Assembly: GCA_902614055.1 (NCBI GenBank)
Contig: CACMJX010000001.1
Coordinates: 377,189-441,188, forward strand
Source of the DNA: an uncultured Pelagibacteraceae bacterium
Lineage (GTDB): Bacteria; Pseudomonadota; Alphaproteobacteria; Pelagibacterales; Pelagibacteraceae
Length of the DNA: 64,000 bases
Direction: 5' to 3'
The notes under the pieces are model-generated. The model was not told where the DNA came from. It did no database searches and was given only the letters and a program-made list of their open reading frames with translations. The position numbers were made by a program, and so were the translations under genes. Below, piece by piece: positions 9,175 to 18,084 of this stretch (its first letter is position 1; the number at the start of each line of letters is the position of its first letter).

Positions 9175-9375
9175 TCAGAAAAGAAGGTCATTAACTGAGT
9201 AAATAATTAATCCTAAAATAATTAAAAAAAATATTATAAAAGCTATTTGCTCACTAATTTTTTTAGTAACTTTGGTTTCACCTTTTTTAAATTTTCTGAT
9301 TTGAAATATTCCAAACCTCATAACAGCCAATCCACCTAAAACAAGTGCTACAGCAATAATTAATCCACTTAGCAT
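9175..9375 (-). CDS. Small two-helix membrane protein, unknown
   Basis: A 66-residue protein with two membrane helices (about 2-21 and 46-65) separated by a basic loop (RKFKKGETKVTKK). It begins 2 bases after the stop of the PNPOx-like gene and is the last gene of a three-gene minus-strand cluster. The helix-loop-helix layout and coding context make it a credible gene, but I do not recognise a family. Confidence 0.55.
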   Translation of the reverse strand: MLSGLIIAVALVLGGLAVMRFGIFQIRKFKKGETKVTKKISEQIAFIIFFLIILGLIIYSVNDLLF

Positions 9376-9377
9376 TT

Positions 9378-9983
9378 TTATGGAACTAGCCAGTTTTGTG
9401 TATTATGTGTAATATCAAATCTCGCTCTTCTATGGCCTTTTGCTGCAAGATAGAGCCACTCAATACTTTCAATATTACATTGAATTACGGTAAAGTTTTT
9501 ATAACCCTCTTCACTTTGTTCCATAGTAAAACCTGATTTTTCAATGTCTTCACTTAAACCTGAGCTTGGTTTATCCGTTTCTGTTCCTGGTCCATTGTTT
9601 ACTAAGTAACATTTTCGACTCACATGAGCAGTTTTTGACCATGATTGCTCAGTTATTTCATTTTCATGATTGACTATGCAATTAACTTTAACTCGAAGCT
9701 GAATTTTTTCTTCTTTATCGTAAAATATTAAAGCAGCATTTTTATTTTTTTTTAATTTTGGAATTTTATCTGATCTAATATCGCTATGGAATTGAAGCAT
9801 ATTTCGAGATTGGTCTGATTTTCTAAGAACAACAATTCTTCCATCAAAGTCTGATTGACCACCACAAACAAAAACTGGAATTCTAAATGGTGACGATCTA
9901 TTCGTTACAGCATCATCAAGCATTAACCAAATTTTTTTTTTTATTTCGGAAAAGTCCTCATAGTATGGGACAGTATTTGACAT
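9378..9983 (-). CDS. Pyridoxamine 5'-phosphate oxidase-like FMN-binding protein
   Basis: A 201-residue split-barrel protein of the PNPOx/general-stress family: RIVVLRKSDQSRNMLQFHSDIRSDKI (about 48-73) resembles the FMN-binding strand and loop, and the C-terminal GHRRARFDI matches the PNPOx tail. It may be a flavin reductase or oxidase rather than true PdxH, because the PLP-specific residues are not all evident. Lies 4 bases from the upstream dehydrogenase gene and 2 bases from the small membrane gene. Confidence 0.75.
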   Translation of the reverse strand: MSNTVPYYEDFSEIKKKIWLMLDDAVTNRSSPFRIPVFVCGGQSDFDGRIVVLRKSDQSRNMLQFHSDIRSDKIPKLKKNKNAALIFYDKEEKIQLRVKVNCIVNHENEITEQSWSKTAHVSRKCYLVNNGPGTETDKPSSGLSEDIEKSGFTMEQSEEGYKNFTVIQCNIESIEWLYLAAKGHRRARFDITHNTQNWLVP

Positions 9984-9987
9984 TAGT

Positions 9988-10863
9988 TTATTTCTTTTTT
10001 TTAAGTCTAGCGATTAGACTAGAACTATCCCAACGATTGCCACCCATTTTTTGAACATCAGCATAATACTCATCAACAATTTCAGTAATTGGAACAGGTG
10101 AACCATTTCTTTTTGCTTCTTCAATTACGATTTTTAAATCTTTTCTCATCCAATCAACTGCAAAACCATAATCAAACTTATCCTCGACCATTGTTTTATA
10201 CCTATTTTCCATTTGCCAAGATTGTGCTGCTCCTTTTGATATAGTTTCCATTACTTTATCAATATCTAAACCAGCATTTATTCCAAAATTAATAGCCTCC
10301 GATAAACCTTGAACAACTCCTGCAATACACATTTGATTCATCATTTTCGTAAGTTGGCCACTTCCTGATGAACCAATTAATTTTACTTTTTTACTATAGC
10401 AATCAATTACTGGTTCAGCTTTTTTAAAAGCTTCTTCATCACCACCGACCATAACTGTTAAAATTCCACCTTCAGCTCCAGATTGACCTCCAGAAATTGG
10501 TGCATCTAAAAAAGAAAATCCTTTTTCTTTTGCTTTATTGTAAAGTTCTCTAGATACTTCTGCAGACACAGTTGAATTATCTACATATATAGAACCTTCT
10601 TTAGCACTATGAAATAATCCATTTTCTCCTAAAGTAACTTGTTTCAAATCTTCATCGTTACCTACACAAGTGAAAATAAAATCAGCACCTTCTGCAGCTT
10701 CTTTTGGTGTTGAAGCCATTTTGCCTTTATATTCAGAAATCCATTTTTCAGCTTTAGCAGTTGTTCTATTAAAAACACTTACATTATGCCCAGCTTTTGA
10801 TATATAACCAGCCATCGGATAACCCATTACCCCGAGACCTATGAAAGCAACATTACAAGTCAT
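9988..10863 (-). CDS. Beta-hydroxyacid dehydrogenase (3-hydroxyisobutyrate / tartronate-semialdehyde reductase family)
   Basis: A 291-residue NAD(P)-dependent enzyme. The Rossmann motif GLGVMGYPMAGYI is at about residues 9-21. The substrate loop DAPISGGQSGAEGG (about 117-130) and catalytic-lysine segment GSGQLTKMMNQM (about 167-178) are intact. Family members interconvert a 3-hydroxy acid and a semialdehyde, in valine breakdown or glyoxylate/glycerate metabolism; the precise substrate is uncertain. The start is only 11 bases from the divergent MFS gene. Confidence 0.85.
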   Translation of the reverse strand: MTCNVAFIGLGVMGYPMAGYISKAGHNVSVFNRTTAKAEKWISEYKGKMASTPKEAAEGADFIFTCVGNDEDLKQVTLGENGLFHSAKEGSIYVDNSTVSAEVSRELYNKAKEKGFSFLDAPISGGQSGAEGGILTVMVGGDEEAFKKAEPVIDCYSKKVKLIGSSGSGQLTKMMNQMCIAGVVQGLSEAINFGINAGLDIDKVMETISKGAAQSWQMENRYKTMVEDKFDYGFAVDWMRKDLKIVIEEAKRNGSPVPITEIVDEYYADVQKMGGNRWDSSSLIARLKKKK

Positions 10864-10874
10864 AAATTATATAT

Positions 10875-12083
10875 ATGTTTAAAAGTTTAAGTTTAAAAGT
10901 AATTATTTTTGGTTTTATTTTTACATTTTTTTCATGTTTTGGACAGAGTTTTTTTATAGGACTGTTTAATTCTAGTATAAGAGAAACGCTTTCTATAACA
11001 CATGGACAATTTGGCACGATTTACGCTTCTGCAACTCTATTTAGTAGCTTGCTTCTTATTTGGATCGGAAAAAAAATTGATGATGTAAATGTGATTAAGT
11101 TTGCAATCTTTGTCACGATACTTTTATCTTTTTCCTCTTTTTTATTTTCCAAAACATCATCAGTAGCTTTTTTATTTGTTGCAATTTTTTTAATGAGATT
11201 CTCTGGTCAAGGATTAATGTCTCACACAGCCTCCACTACTATTTCAAGATATTTTACAAAATCCAGAGGTAAAGCGTTAAGCATTATTTGGTTTGGTCTA
11301 TCTTCAGCAGAATTTATAATGCCTGTATTAATTGTTTACCTTTTAACAATGATTATTTGGCAAGATTTATGGGTAATCTTTTCTTTAATAGTTTTAATTT
11401 TTTTACCTTTAGCATCTTACATTTTAGTTAAAGATGTGAAATTAGATACTAGAGAGAGCAACCAAAATAAAAAATTAAAAGAGGATAATATTAAAAACTG
11501 GAAAAGAGTCGAAGTTCTTGGAGATTATAGATTTTACATTATCTCATTAAACATGTTGGCAATGCCCTGGATAGCAACAGGAGTATTTGTGTATCAATCA
11601 TTTGTCACTAATTCAAAAGGATGGGGTGAGTATACTATTGCGCAATCTTTTATGTCTTACTCAATTTTTTCTGTAATTACTTTAATTGTTACAGGTTATT
11701 TAATTGATAAGTTTACAAGTAGAAAATTACTAATCTATATGAATATTCCATTATTTTTAGGAACTTTAGTGATCATATATTTTGATGCTCCACAAACTGC
11801 TTTTTTATTTCTTGGATTGGTTGGAATATCAAATGGTCTAGCTAACTTATTAGGATCATCAACATGGGCAGAAATTTATGGGGTAAAATATATTGGATCT
11901 ATTAAAGCTTTGACTACAGCTTTAATGGTATTAGCAACTGCATTTGGAACGGCATTATTTGGCTTTTTTATAGATGCTGGATTTTCAATTGAAAAAATCG
12001 CATTTATTGCAGCAATTGCATTAGCATGCTCTATAGTCCTACTTTTCACTATACGAAAAAAATTAAATCCAGTTTATCTCTAA
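10875..12083 (+). CDS. Major facilitator superfamily transporter
   Basis: A 402-residue protein with about twelve membrane helices in two halves joined by a polar loop (residues about 185-215). The loop after helix 2 (WIGKKIDD) and the sequence GLANLLGSSTWAEIYG in the second half fit MFS permeases. Similar proteins are annotated as oxalate/formate-like or monocarboxylate antiporters, but no residues fix the substrate. Divergent from the hydroxyacid dehydrogenase with an 11-base gap, hinting at shared control. Confidence 0.8.
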   Translation: MFKSLSLKVIIFGFIFTFFSCFGQSFFIGLFNSSIRETLSITHGQFGTIYASATLFSSLLLIWIGKKIDDVNVIKFAIFVTILLSFSSFLFSKTSSVAFLFVAIFLMRFSGQGLMSHTASTTISRYFTKSRGKALSIIWFGLSSAEFIMPVLIVYLLTMIIWQDLWVIFSLIVLIFLPLASYILVKDVKLDTRESNQNKKLKEDNIKNWKRVEVLGDYRFYIISLNMLAMPWIATGVFVYQSFVTNSKGWGEYTIAQSFMSYSIFSVITLIVTGYLIDKFTSRKLLIYMNIPLFLGTLVIIYFDAPQTAFLFLGLVGISNGLANLLGSSTWAEIYGVKYIGSIKALTTALMVLATAFGTALFGFFIDAGFSIEKIAFIAAIALACSIVLLFTIRKKLNPVYL

Positions 12084-12125
12084 TACTGCTTGATTTTTTT
12101 ATGATCGAGGTGTATCTAACCGTCC

Positions 12126-12644
12126 ATGGCAAGAGTTACCGTTGAAGATTGTATTGATAAAGTTGATAGTCCATATGAATTAGTACTAGTTGCAAAGGAA
12201 AGAGCGACGCAACTTAATTCAGGATTGGAGCCAACTTTAGACAGAGATAACGATAAAAACACAGTCATAGCATTAAGAGAAATCGCTGAGGAAACAATTA
12301 AAGTTCCAGATTTAACAGATGCAGCGGTCTATAAATTGAGAAAACATGTTGAGCAAATTGATGACGCCTCAGAGCACGAAGATGATATTGGTGATGATTT
12401 TGAAAATCTTTACAAAGGTGAGATTTCAAAAAGTGGTGTACCAATCCTTCCATCTAAAAGAGCTAGAAAAATCCCAGAAAAAATTCAAGTTTCTAAAGAT
12501 GATTTAGCAGAGTTACAAAATACAGCTGAACAACCTTCATCTGAACCTGTTGAAGATATACAAGAAGAAGATACTGATGTTTCATTAGACGAAATGAAAG
12601 ATCAAGAAGAGACAGTATCTGACGAAACAGAAAATCAAGAATAA
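12126..12644 (+). CDS. rpoZ: RNA polymerase omega subunit
   Basis: The first about 70 residues are typical omega: [13 protein letters not shown], then [17 protein letters not shown] and [17 protein letters not shown]. Omega binds the beta' subunit and helps polymerase assembly. At 172 residues it is longer than common omegas; residues about 85-172 form an acidic, low-complexity tail rich in Glu and Asp. The 3' end is 1 base from the convergent CoA-transferase gene. Confidence 0.92.
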   Translation: MARVTVEDCIDKVDSPYELVLVAKERATQLNSGLEPTLDRDNDKNTVIALREIAEETIKVPDLTDAAVYKLRKHVEQIDDASEHEDDIGDDFENLYKGEISKSGVPILPSKRARKIPEKIQVSKDDLAELQNTAEQPSSEPVEDIQEEDTDVSLDEMKDQEETVSDETENQE

Positions 12645-12645
12645 A

Positions 12646-13788
12646 TTAACTAAATTCCTTTATTATTTTTTCTCTGTGCTCATCTAAATCAGGAATATCA
12701 CCTCTTATATTTTCATCTTTATAAGTAGACATTTTAATTGGGTTTCCTGCAGATTTAAATTCACCAATAATTTTATGGTATGACTTCACAATCATATTTC
12801 TCTCTTGAATTTGAGGATTTTCTACAGCTTGCTTTATATTAAAAATTGGTCCACATGGAATTTTTAACGCTTCCATTTCTTTTACCCATTCATTAGTAGT
12901 TTTTGAATTTAATTGTTTTTCAAAAATTTCTTTTAATTGATCCATGTTTTCACATCTTAATGAGTTAGAATTAAATCTTTCATCATTTGAAGCTTCAGGA
13001 ATTTTTAATACATCACAAAGTTTTGCAAAAAGTTTATCATTTCCTGCAGCAATAATTATGTAGCTATCTTTTGTTTTAAAAGCCTCAAAGGGAGCAATAG
13101 ATGGATGTCTTGAACCCATTGGTTCTGGAATTTCATTTTTTGAGAGATACCTTGCAATTGCATTTTCTAAAATTGCTATTTGACAATCTAACATTGAGAC
13201 ATCTATAAAAGCTCCCTTGCCAGTTTTTTGTCTATCGTATAAAGCTGCATTAATTCCAATTGCTGTAAATAGACCAGCAGTAATATCACCAATAGAAGTT
13301 CCAACTCTTGTTGGTTCTGAATTTGGATGGCCAGTTACACTCATCAACCCTCCCATACCTTGGACGACCATGTCATATGCTGGGAGCTCTTTTAAAGGTC
13401 CTGTTTGTCCAAAACCAGATGCTGATGCATAAATTAATTTAGGGTACTTTTTACTTACATCTTTCCAACCAAACCCCCACTTTTCTAAAGTGCCAGGTTT
13501 AAAATTTTCTACTAAAATATCTGCTTTAGACAATATTTTTTCAAATATTTTTTTGTCATCTTCATTTTTTAAATTCAATGCAATGCTTTCTTTTCCTCTA
13601 TTTAATGACATAAAGTAAGCTGAGTAATCTCTCACAAAGGGTCCAAATTTTCTAGAGTCGTCACCTGTCTCAGGTGCTTCAATCTTTATAACTCTTGCAC
13701 CTAAATCTGAGAGTATCATTGTACAATAAGGTCCTACTAAAACCCTTGTTAAATCAACAACTAGTAAATTTTTTAATGGTCCATCCAT
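12646..13788 (-). CDS. CaiB/BaiF family (class III) CoA-transferase
   Basis: A 380-residue class III CoA-transferase. The N-terminus carries VVDLTRVLVGPYCTMILSDLGARV and IKIEAPETGDDSR; the segment DILVENFKPGTLEKWG holds the family pattern, and the catalytic Asp is expected in LPAYDMVVQGMGGLM. Such enzymes move CoA between carboxylic acids (formyl-CoA, succinyl-CoA, carnitine-CoA types). It is divergent from dctPQM with an 87-base gap, and malonyl-CoA decarboxylase follows dctM, so it may activate the acid brought in by the TRAP transporter (inference). Confidence 0.85.
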   Translation of the reverse strand: MDGPLKNLLVVDLTRVLVGPYCTMILSDLGARVIKIEAPETGDDSRKFGPFVRDYSAYFMSLNRGKESIALNLKNEDDKKIFEKILSKADILVENFKPGTLEKWGFGWKDVSKKYPKLIYASASGFGQTGPLKELPAYDMVVQGMGGLMSVTGHPNSEPTRVGTSIGDITAGLFTAIGINAALYDRQKTGKGAFIDVSMLDCQIAILENAIARYLSKNEIPEPMGSRHPSIAPFEAFKTKDSYIIIAAGNDKLFAKLCDVLKIPEASNDERFNSNSLRCENMDQLKEIFEKQLNSKTTNEWVKEMEALKIPCGPIFNIKQAVENPQIQERNMIVKSYHKIIGEFKSAGNPIKMSTYKDENIRGDIPDLDEHREKIIKEFS

Positions 13789-13814
13789 AATTAAATATAT
13801 GACATTTCCTTATA

Positions 13815-13843
13815 TTGACTCTTACTAATAAGTTCAATTTAAT
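13815..13843 (+). promoter_or_regulatory. Sigma-70-type promoter for dctPQM
   Basis: TTGACT (13815-13820) is separated by 17 bases from TTTAAT (13838-13843), each one mismatch from consensus. The ribosome site GAGGGG sits just before the dctP ATG at 13876. Confidence 0.5.
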
Positions 13844-13875
13844 AGACTATTAAATTAATTTAAAGAGGGGAAAAC

Positions 13876-14886
13876 ATGTTAAAAAAAATAAGTTTTTATT
13901 TCACAACATTATTTTTAGCTTTCTCATTAATTGGATCAGCTTACGCTGTGACATTAAAAGCAAGTCACCAGTGGCCAGGCACTCCAAGAGCTGATGGTTC
14001 TTTTGATCCAAGACATGAAATGGTTCAAATAATTGCTGATGAAGTTAAAAAAGCAGGTGTTGATTTAGATATTAGAATTTATCCTGCAAAATCACTTTAC
14101 AAACCAAAAGAGCAATGGAAACCAATGACTACTGGTCAGTTAGATATTTCAGCGTTTCCATTAGCATATGCATCGAAATTTCATCCTGAATTTGATGCAA
14201 CACTAATGCCAGGAACTGTTAAAAATCATGATCATGCTTTAAGATTTAATAAAGGTCCAATGATGACTGAGATTAAAAGAATCATTAATGATGCTGGTGT
14301 AGTTGTATTATCTGATGCTTGGCTTGGTGGTGGATTTGCATCAAAATCTAAATGTATAAAAAATCCATCAGACGCTAAAGGGCAAGTAATGAGAGCAGCT
14401 GGTAAAGCATTTAATCAAATGTTGGAAGCAGCGGGAGCTGGTATTCAAAGTATGCCTTCATCTGAGATTTATACTGGATTACAAACAGGAGTGTTAACTG
14501 GTGCAAACACCAGTTCAGGAAGTTTTGTAAGTTACAAAATTTATGAACAAGTAAGCTGTGCAACACCTCCAGGAAAATTTGGATTATGGTTTATGTATGA
14601 GCCAATTTTGATGTCAAAAATGAGTTTTGATAAATTAAATTCTAAACAACAAAATGCTTTAATGGAGGCAGGTAAAGTTGCTGAGAAATATATGACTGCG
14701 CAAGTCGAAAATTTAGACAAAAAATTTGAAGACGCGTATAAAGCAGCAGGAGTTAAGTTAGTATATATGGATGCAAACGACCATGCGGCTTGGGTTGAGA
14801 TTGCAAAACAATCTTCTCACAAAGCATTTGCTGAAAAAGTTCCAGGCGGTGATAAGCTGATGGAAATGGCTTTAGCAGTTAAATAA
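13876..14886 (+). CDS. dctP: TRAP transporter substrate-binding protein DctP
   Basis: A 336-residue periplasmic binding protein with a signal peptide (MLKKISFYFTTLFLAFSLIG, cleaved about residue 24 after AYA). VTLKASHQWPG opens the mature fold. GQVMRAAGKAFNQML carries the conserved arginine that pairs with the ligand carboxylate in DctP proteins, and GLQTGVLTGANTS is the typical second-lobe stretch. It delivers an organic acid to DctQM. Followed by a strong terminator-like hairpin, which should raise its level over the permease subunits. Confidence 0.93.
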   Translation: MLKKISFYFTTLFLAFSLIGSAYAVTLKASHQWPGTPRADGSFDPRHEMVQIIADEVKKAGVDLDIRIYPAKSLYKPKEQWKPMTTGQLDISAFPLAYASKFHPEFDATLMPGTVKNHDHALRFNKGPMMTEIKRIINDAGVVVLSDAWLGGGFASKSKCIKNPSDAKGQVMRAAGKAFNQMLEAAGAGIQSMPSSEIYTGLQTGVLTGANTSSGSFVSYKIYEQVSCATPPGKFGLWFMYEPILMSKMSFDKLNSKQQNALMEAGKVAEKYMTAQVENLDKKFEDAYKAAGVKLVYMDANDHAAWVEIAKQSSHKAFAEKVPGGDKLMEMALAVK

Positions 14887-14900
14887 AAAGATATATAAAG

Positions 14901-14935
14901 AACCCCTATTTAAAAATTAAATAGGGGTTTTTTTT
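14901..14935 (+). terminator. Rho-independent-type hairpin between dctP and dctQ
   Basis: AACCCCTATTTAA and its exact complement TTAAATAGGGGTT frame a 4-base loop (14901-14930), and the T-run reaches 14935. The dctQ ATG follows immediately at 14936. This is a textbook terminator placed after the binding-protein gene, leaving only read-through for dctQM. No ribosome site lies between the T-run and the dctQ start. Confidence 0.85.
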
Positions 14936-15430
14936 ATGAAAGAAAAATATTTAAAATTTTGTAATTTATCGTCAAAGGCTTGTGGTGCCTTTGCTGTTCT
15001 AGCATTAATCTTATCAATTTTGGTAATTGTTGAGCTTGTATTTGAAAGATATTTTTTTCAAAGAGCAATCACTTGGCAAACAGAGTTAGTCACAATGCTT
15101 TTAGTTGCTTCAACATTCATTGGAAGCGCCTATGTTTTAAGTGAAAAAGCACATGTCAGTATGGAATGGATTTATGATTTTTTATCAAAAAAAAATATTC
15201 TTAGACTTAAAATATTTACATCATTAATAAGTTTATTATTTTTCTTAATTTTATTCTATTTTGGATTTTTAATGGTGGAGGAAGCTTTTACTAAAAATTA
15301 TTCGACAGGAACGGTTTGGGATCCACCTTTATGGATACCTTATTCTTCTATGATGATTGGAGCAGCTTTAATGATACTTCAATACATTGCTGAAATTATT
15401 AAACTTTTTGACGAAGAGGGCACTAATTAA
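14936..15430 (+). CDS. dctQ: TRAP transporter small permease DctQ
   Basis: A 164-residue protein with four membrane segments and the DctQ hallmark in the second helix region (FFQRAITWQTELVTMLLVAS, about 42-61), plus VLSEKAHVSMEW at the short loop. It anchors the binding protein to the large subunit. The start directly abuts the T-run of the upstream hairpin, and the stop overlaps dctM by one base. Confidence 0.9.
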   Translation: MKEKYLKFCNLSSKACGAFAVLALILSILVIVELVFERYFFQRAITWQTELVTMLLVASTFIGSAYVLSEKAHVSMEWIYDFLSKKNILRLKIFTSLISLLFFLILFYFGFLMVEEAFTKNYSTGTVWDPPLWIPYSSMMIGAALMILQYIAEIIKLFDEEGTN

Positions 15431-16761
15431 TGGATCCTTTATTAATAGCAGTAATAGTTGCAGTTTTTACTCTAATAGTTTTATTTTCGGGAATACCTAT
15501 CGCGTTTGGTTTAAGTTTTGTCTCTATAGCACTTTTAGTAGCATTTGAAGGATTTCAAATGTTAGACGTTTTTGCTGAAACTTTTTATGCAGGACTAAAC
15601 TCTTTTGTTCTACTCTCAATACCAATGTTTATTTTGATGGGAATGGCAGTTGCTAATTCTCCAGCAGGAAAAGATTTATATACCGGATTAGATAGATGGC
15701 TTTGGAGGGTTCCAGGTGGACTAGTAATATCTAATATTGGGGCTTGTTCAGTTTTTGCTGCCCTCAGTGGATCAAGTCCAGCAACTTGTGCTGCAATCGG
15801 AACCATGGGTATACCTGAAATGAGAAAAAGAGGATATTCCGATCAAATAGCAACCGGAACAATTGCAGCTGGTGGGACTCTTGGAGTTTTAATTCCTCCA
15901 AGCATTGTTTTAATTGTTTATGGGATTGCTACAGGAACATCGATAGGAAGATTATTTTTATGCGGATTGGTGCCTGGCTTTATGTTGGCAGGAATGTTTG
16001 CAATTTGGGCACTTATACACAGTTACTTTATTGATAAAGACTCAGCAAAAGCTTTAAAAAATAGAACACCACCTACATTTAAAGAAAAAATTGAGGTGTT
16101 GCCAAGAATTCTTCCTTTCTTAGCTATTATAGCTGGTGTCTTATATGTTTTATATGGTGGTGTTGCGACACCGTCTGAGGCTTCGGGAGTTGGAGCATTT
16201 TTAGTTTTTGTATTGATCGCTGTAGTTTACAAAATTTATCAACCAAAAAAGATTTGGAATATTGTTAAAGTTTCAATGAAAGAGAGTGTGATGATAATGT
16301 TCATAATTGCTGCCTCTTACCTTTTCGCTTTTACATTGTCTCAACTTTATGTAACGCAATCATTAGCACAGAGCATGGTTGAATTAAGCTCTAACAAATG
16401 GGTAGTATTTATATTAATAAATATTTTTTTATTAATTGCTGGTTTCTTTTTACCACCAGTAGCTGTCATTGTTATGACATCTGCAATATTGTTACCTGTT
16501 ATAACAACCTTAGGATTTGATCCATACTGGTTTGCAATTGTTTTTACGATAAATATGGAAATTGGTCTTATTACTCCACCTGTTGGATTGAATCTTTATA
16601 TAATAAAAGGAATTACTCCAGATGTAAGTTTGTCAGAAATATTAAAAGGATCTATTCCTTTTATGATAATTATGGCTTTAGCTATATTAATATTGTGCAT
16701 TTTCCCTGAAATTGTTACCTGGTTGCCTGATAAAATAATGGGCAAAAGTTTAGGTTTTTAA
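15430..16761 (+). CDS. dctM: TRAP transporter large permease DctM
   Basis: A 443-residue polytopic protein with the DctM landmarks: LLSIPMFILMGMAVANS, VFAALSGSSPATCAAIG, and the hairpin AAGGTLGVLIPPSIVLIVYG in the first repeat, with NMEIGLITPPVGLNLYIIKG in the second. These proline-bearing hairpins form the sodium and substrate sites in the structurally known TRAP permeases. Full length. It overlaps dctQ by one base and is followed after 15 bases by malonyl-CoA decarboxylase. Confidence 0.95.
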   Translation: MDPLLIAVIVAVFTLIVLFSGIPIAFGLSFVSIALLVAFEGFQMLDVFAETFYAGLNSFVLLSIPMFILMGMAVANSPAGKDLYTGLDRWLWRVPGGLVISNIGACSVFAALSGSSPATCAAIGTMGIPEMRKRGYSDQIATGTIAAGGTLGVLIPPSIVLIVYGIATGTSIGRLFLCGLVPGFMLAGMFAIWALIHSYFIDKDSAKALKNRTPPTFKEKIEVLPRILPFLAIIAGVLYVLYGGVATPSEASGVGAFLVFVLIAVVYKIYQPKKIWNIVKVSMKESVMIMFIIAASYLFAFTLSQLYVTQSLAQSMVELSSNKWVVFILINIFLLIAGFFLPPVAVIVMTSAILLPVITTLGFDPYWFAIVFTINMEIGLITPPVGLNLYIIKGITPDVSLSEILKGSIPFMIIMALAILILCIFPEIVTWLPDKIMGKSLGF

Positions 16762-16776
16762 TATATAAAAAACACC

Positions 16777-18084
16777 ATGTTAAATATAAAAAGAATTTTT
16801 GAGACCATAGCTGATGCTGGACAAAAGATTTTAGAAAAAAAATCTATCAAAAGTATTACGAAAAAAAAAGATCTTCTTGATCTTTGCGATGATTTATTGT
16901 CAACCAAAGGCGCGGCCTTTGGAATAACACTAGCAAGAGATATCTTGTTCAGATATCAAAACTTATCTTTAGAGGATAAAAACAAATTTTTACTTCAGGT
17001 AAATGATAAGTATAAACCTGACTCATTAAAAATAGATGAAGCCATTAAAAATTACAGCAAATCAAAGGATGCCTCATCTATTTTAAATCTATCTAGAGTT
17101 GCATCTGGAATAAGAAAAGAGTTATTTGTAAGACTAAATATGGCTCCAAACGGTACTTCAGAGATAGTCTCCTTAAGAGAAGATTTGTTAAACTTAATAA
17201 AAGACCACCCTGAGCTCAAAAGTTTAGATTATGATTTAATAGATATATTTAAAAATTGGTTTAACCCAGGCTTTTTGAAATTAAAAAAAATAACTTGGGA
17301 TACAAAAGCAAATATTTTAGAAAAATTATTAAAGTACGAAAAAGTACATTCTATGAAAGATATGAATGAACTTAAAAGAAGACTTGGAAAAGATAGAAGA
17401 TTTTTTGCTTATTTTCATCCAGCTTTAGATGATGAACCAATAATCTTCGTAGAAATAGCTTTAACAAAAGGCCTTAGTCAGTCAATACAAGAATTAACAA
17501 GACCCTCAGAGGAAAAAATTAAAAATTATGACACTGCAACTTTTTATTCGATTAGTAATTGTCAGGAAGGTTTATCAAGAGTAACGTTAGGGAATTTTTT
17601 AATAAAAAGAGTTGTTTATGAACTTCAAGAAGAACTTCCAGATGTAAAATATTTTGGAACTTTATCACCAATGGTCGGATTTGCTGATTGGTTTAAAAAA
17701 ATGGAAAGTACTCAGTCTGCTGAAATACTAGGAGAGGCAAACAAAAATAGTCTAGATTTCTTAAAGTCTTCTGATTTAAAAATAGGAGACAAAAGAATTG
17801 CTGATAATAAGGCTTTGATTAGTAAGTTAGCGGTAAATTATTTAGTAAAACAGAAAAATGATTTTGGTTTTCCAATAAATGATGTTTGCAGATTTCATTT
17901 GAAAAATGGAGCTGATATTGATGATATTGCAGTAAACGCAAATGTTTCTGAAGTTGGTTTTAAAAGGTCTTTTGGTGTTATGGTTAACTATAGATACGAA
18001 TTAGCTAAAATTGAGAAAAATCACCAAGAATATGTAAACGAAAAGAAAGTAAATATTTCGAATAAAGTTAAAAAACATGTCTAA
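16777..18084 (+). CDS. Malonyl-CoA decarboxylase
   Basis: A 435-residue enzyme matching the MLYCD family: a helical N-terminal domain (about 1-150), then the GNAT-like catalytic part with RRLGKDRRFFAYFHPALDDEP, ALTKGLSQSIQELT and TFYSISNCQEGLSRVTLGNF, then YFGTLSPMVGFADWF. It converts malonyl-CoA to acetyl-CoA and CO2. The family's catalytic Ser/His positions appear retained (TLSPM; CRFHLKNGA). Follows dctM by 15 bases and overlaps dusA by 8 bases. The context suggests use of an external malonate-like acid. Confidence 0.9.
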   Translation: MLNIKRIFETIADAGQKILEKKSIKSITKKKDLLDLCDDLLSTKGAAFGITLARDILFRYQNLSLEDKNKFLLQVNDKYKPDSLKIDEAIKNYSKSKDASSILNLSRVASGIRKELFVRLNMAPNGTSEIVSLREDLLNLIKDHPELKSLDYDLIDIFKNWFNPGFLKLKKITWDTKANILEKLLKYEKVHSMKDMNELKRRLGKDRRFFAYFHPALDDEPIIFVEIALTKGLSQSIQELTRPSEEKIKNYDTATFYSISNCQEGLSRVTLGNFLIKRVVYELQEELPDVKYFGTLSPMVGFADWFKKMESTQSAEILGEANKNSLDFLKSSDLKIGDKRIADNKALISKLAVNYLVKQKNDFGFPINDVCRFHLKNGADIDDIAVNANVSEVGFKRSFGVMVNYRYELAKIEKNHQEYVNEKKVNISNKVKKHV

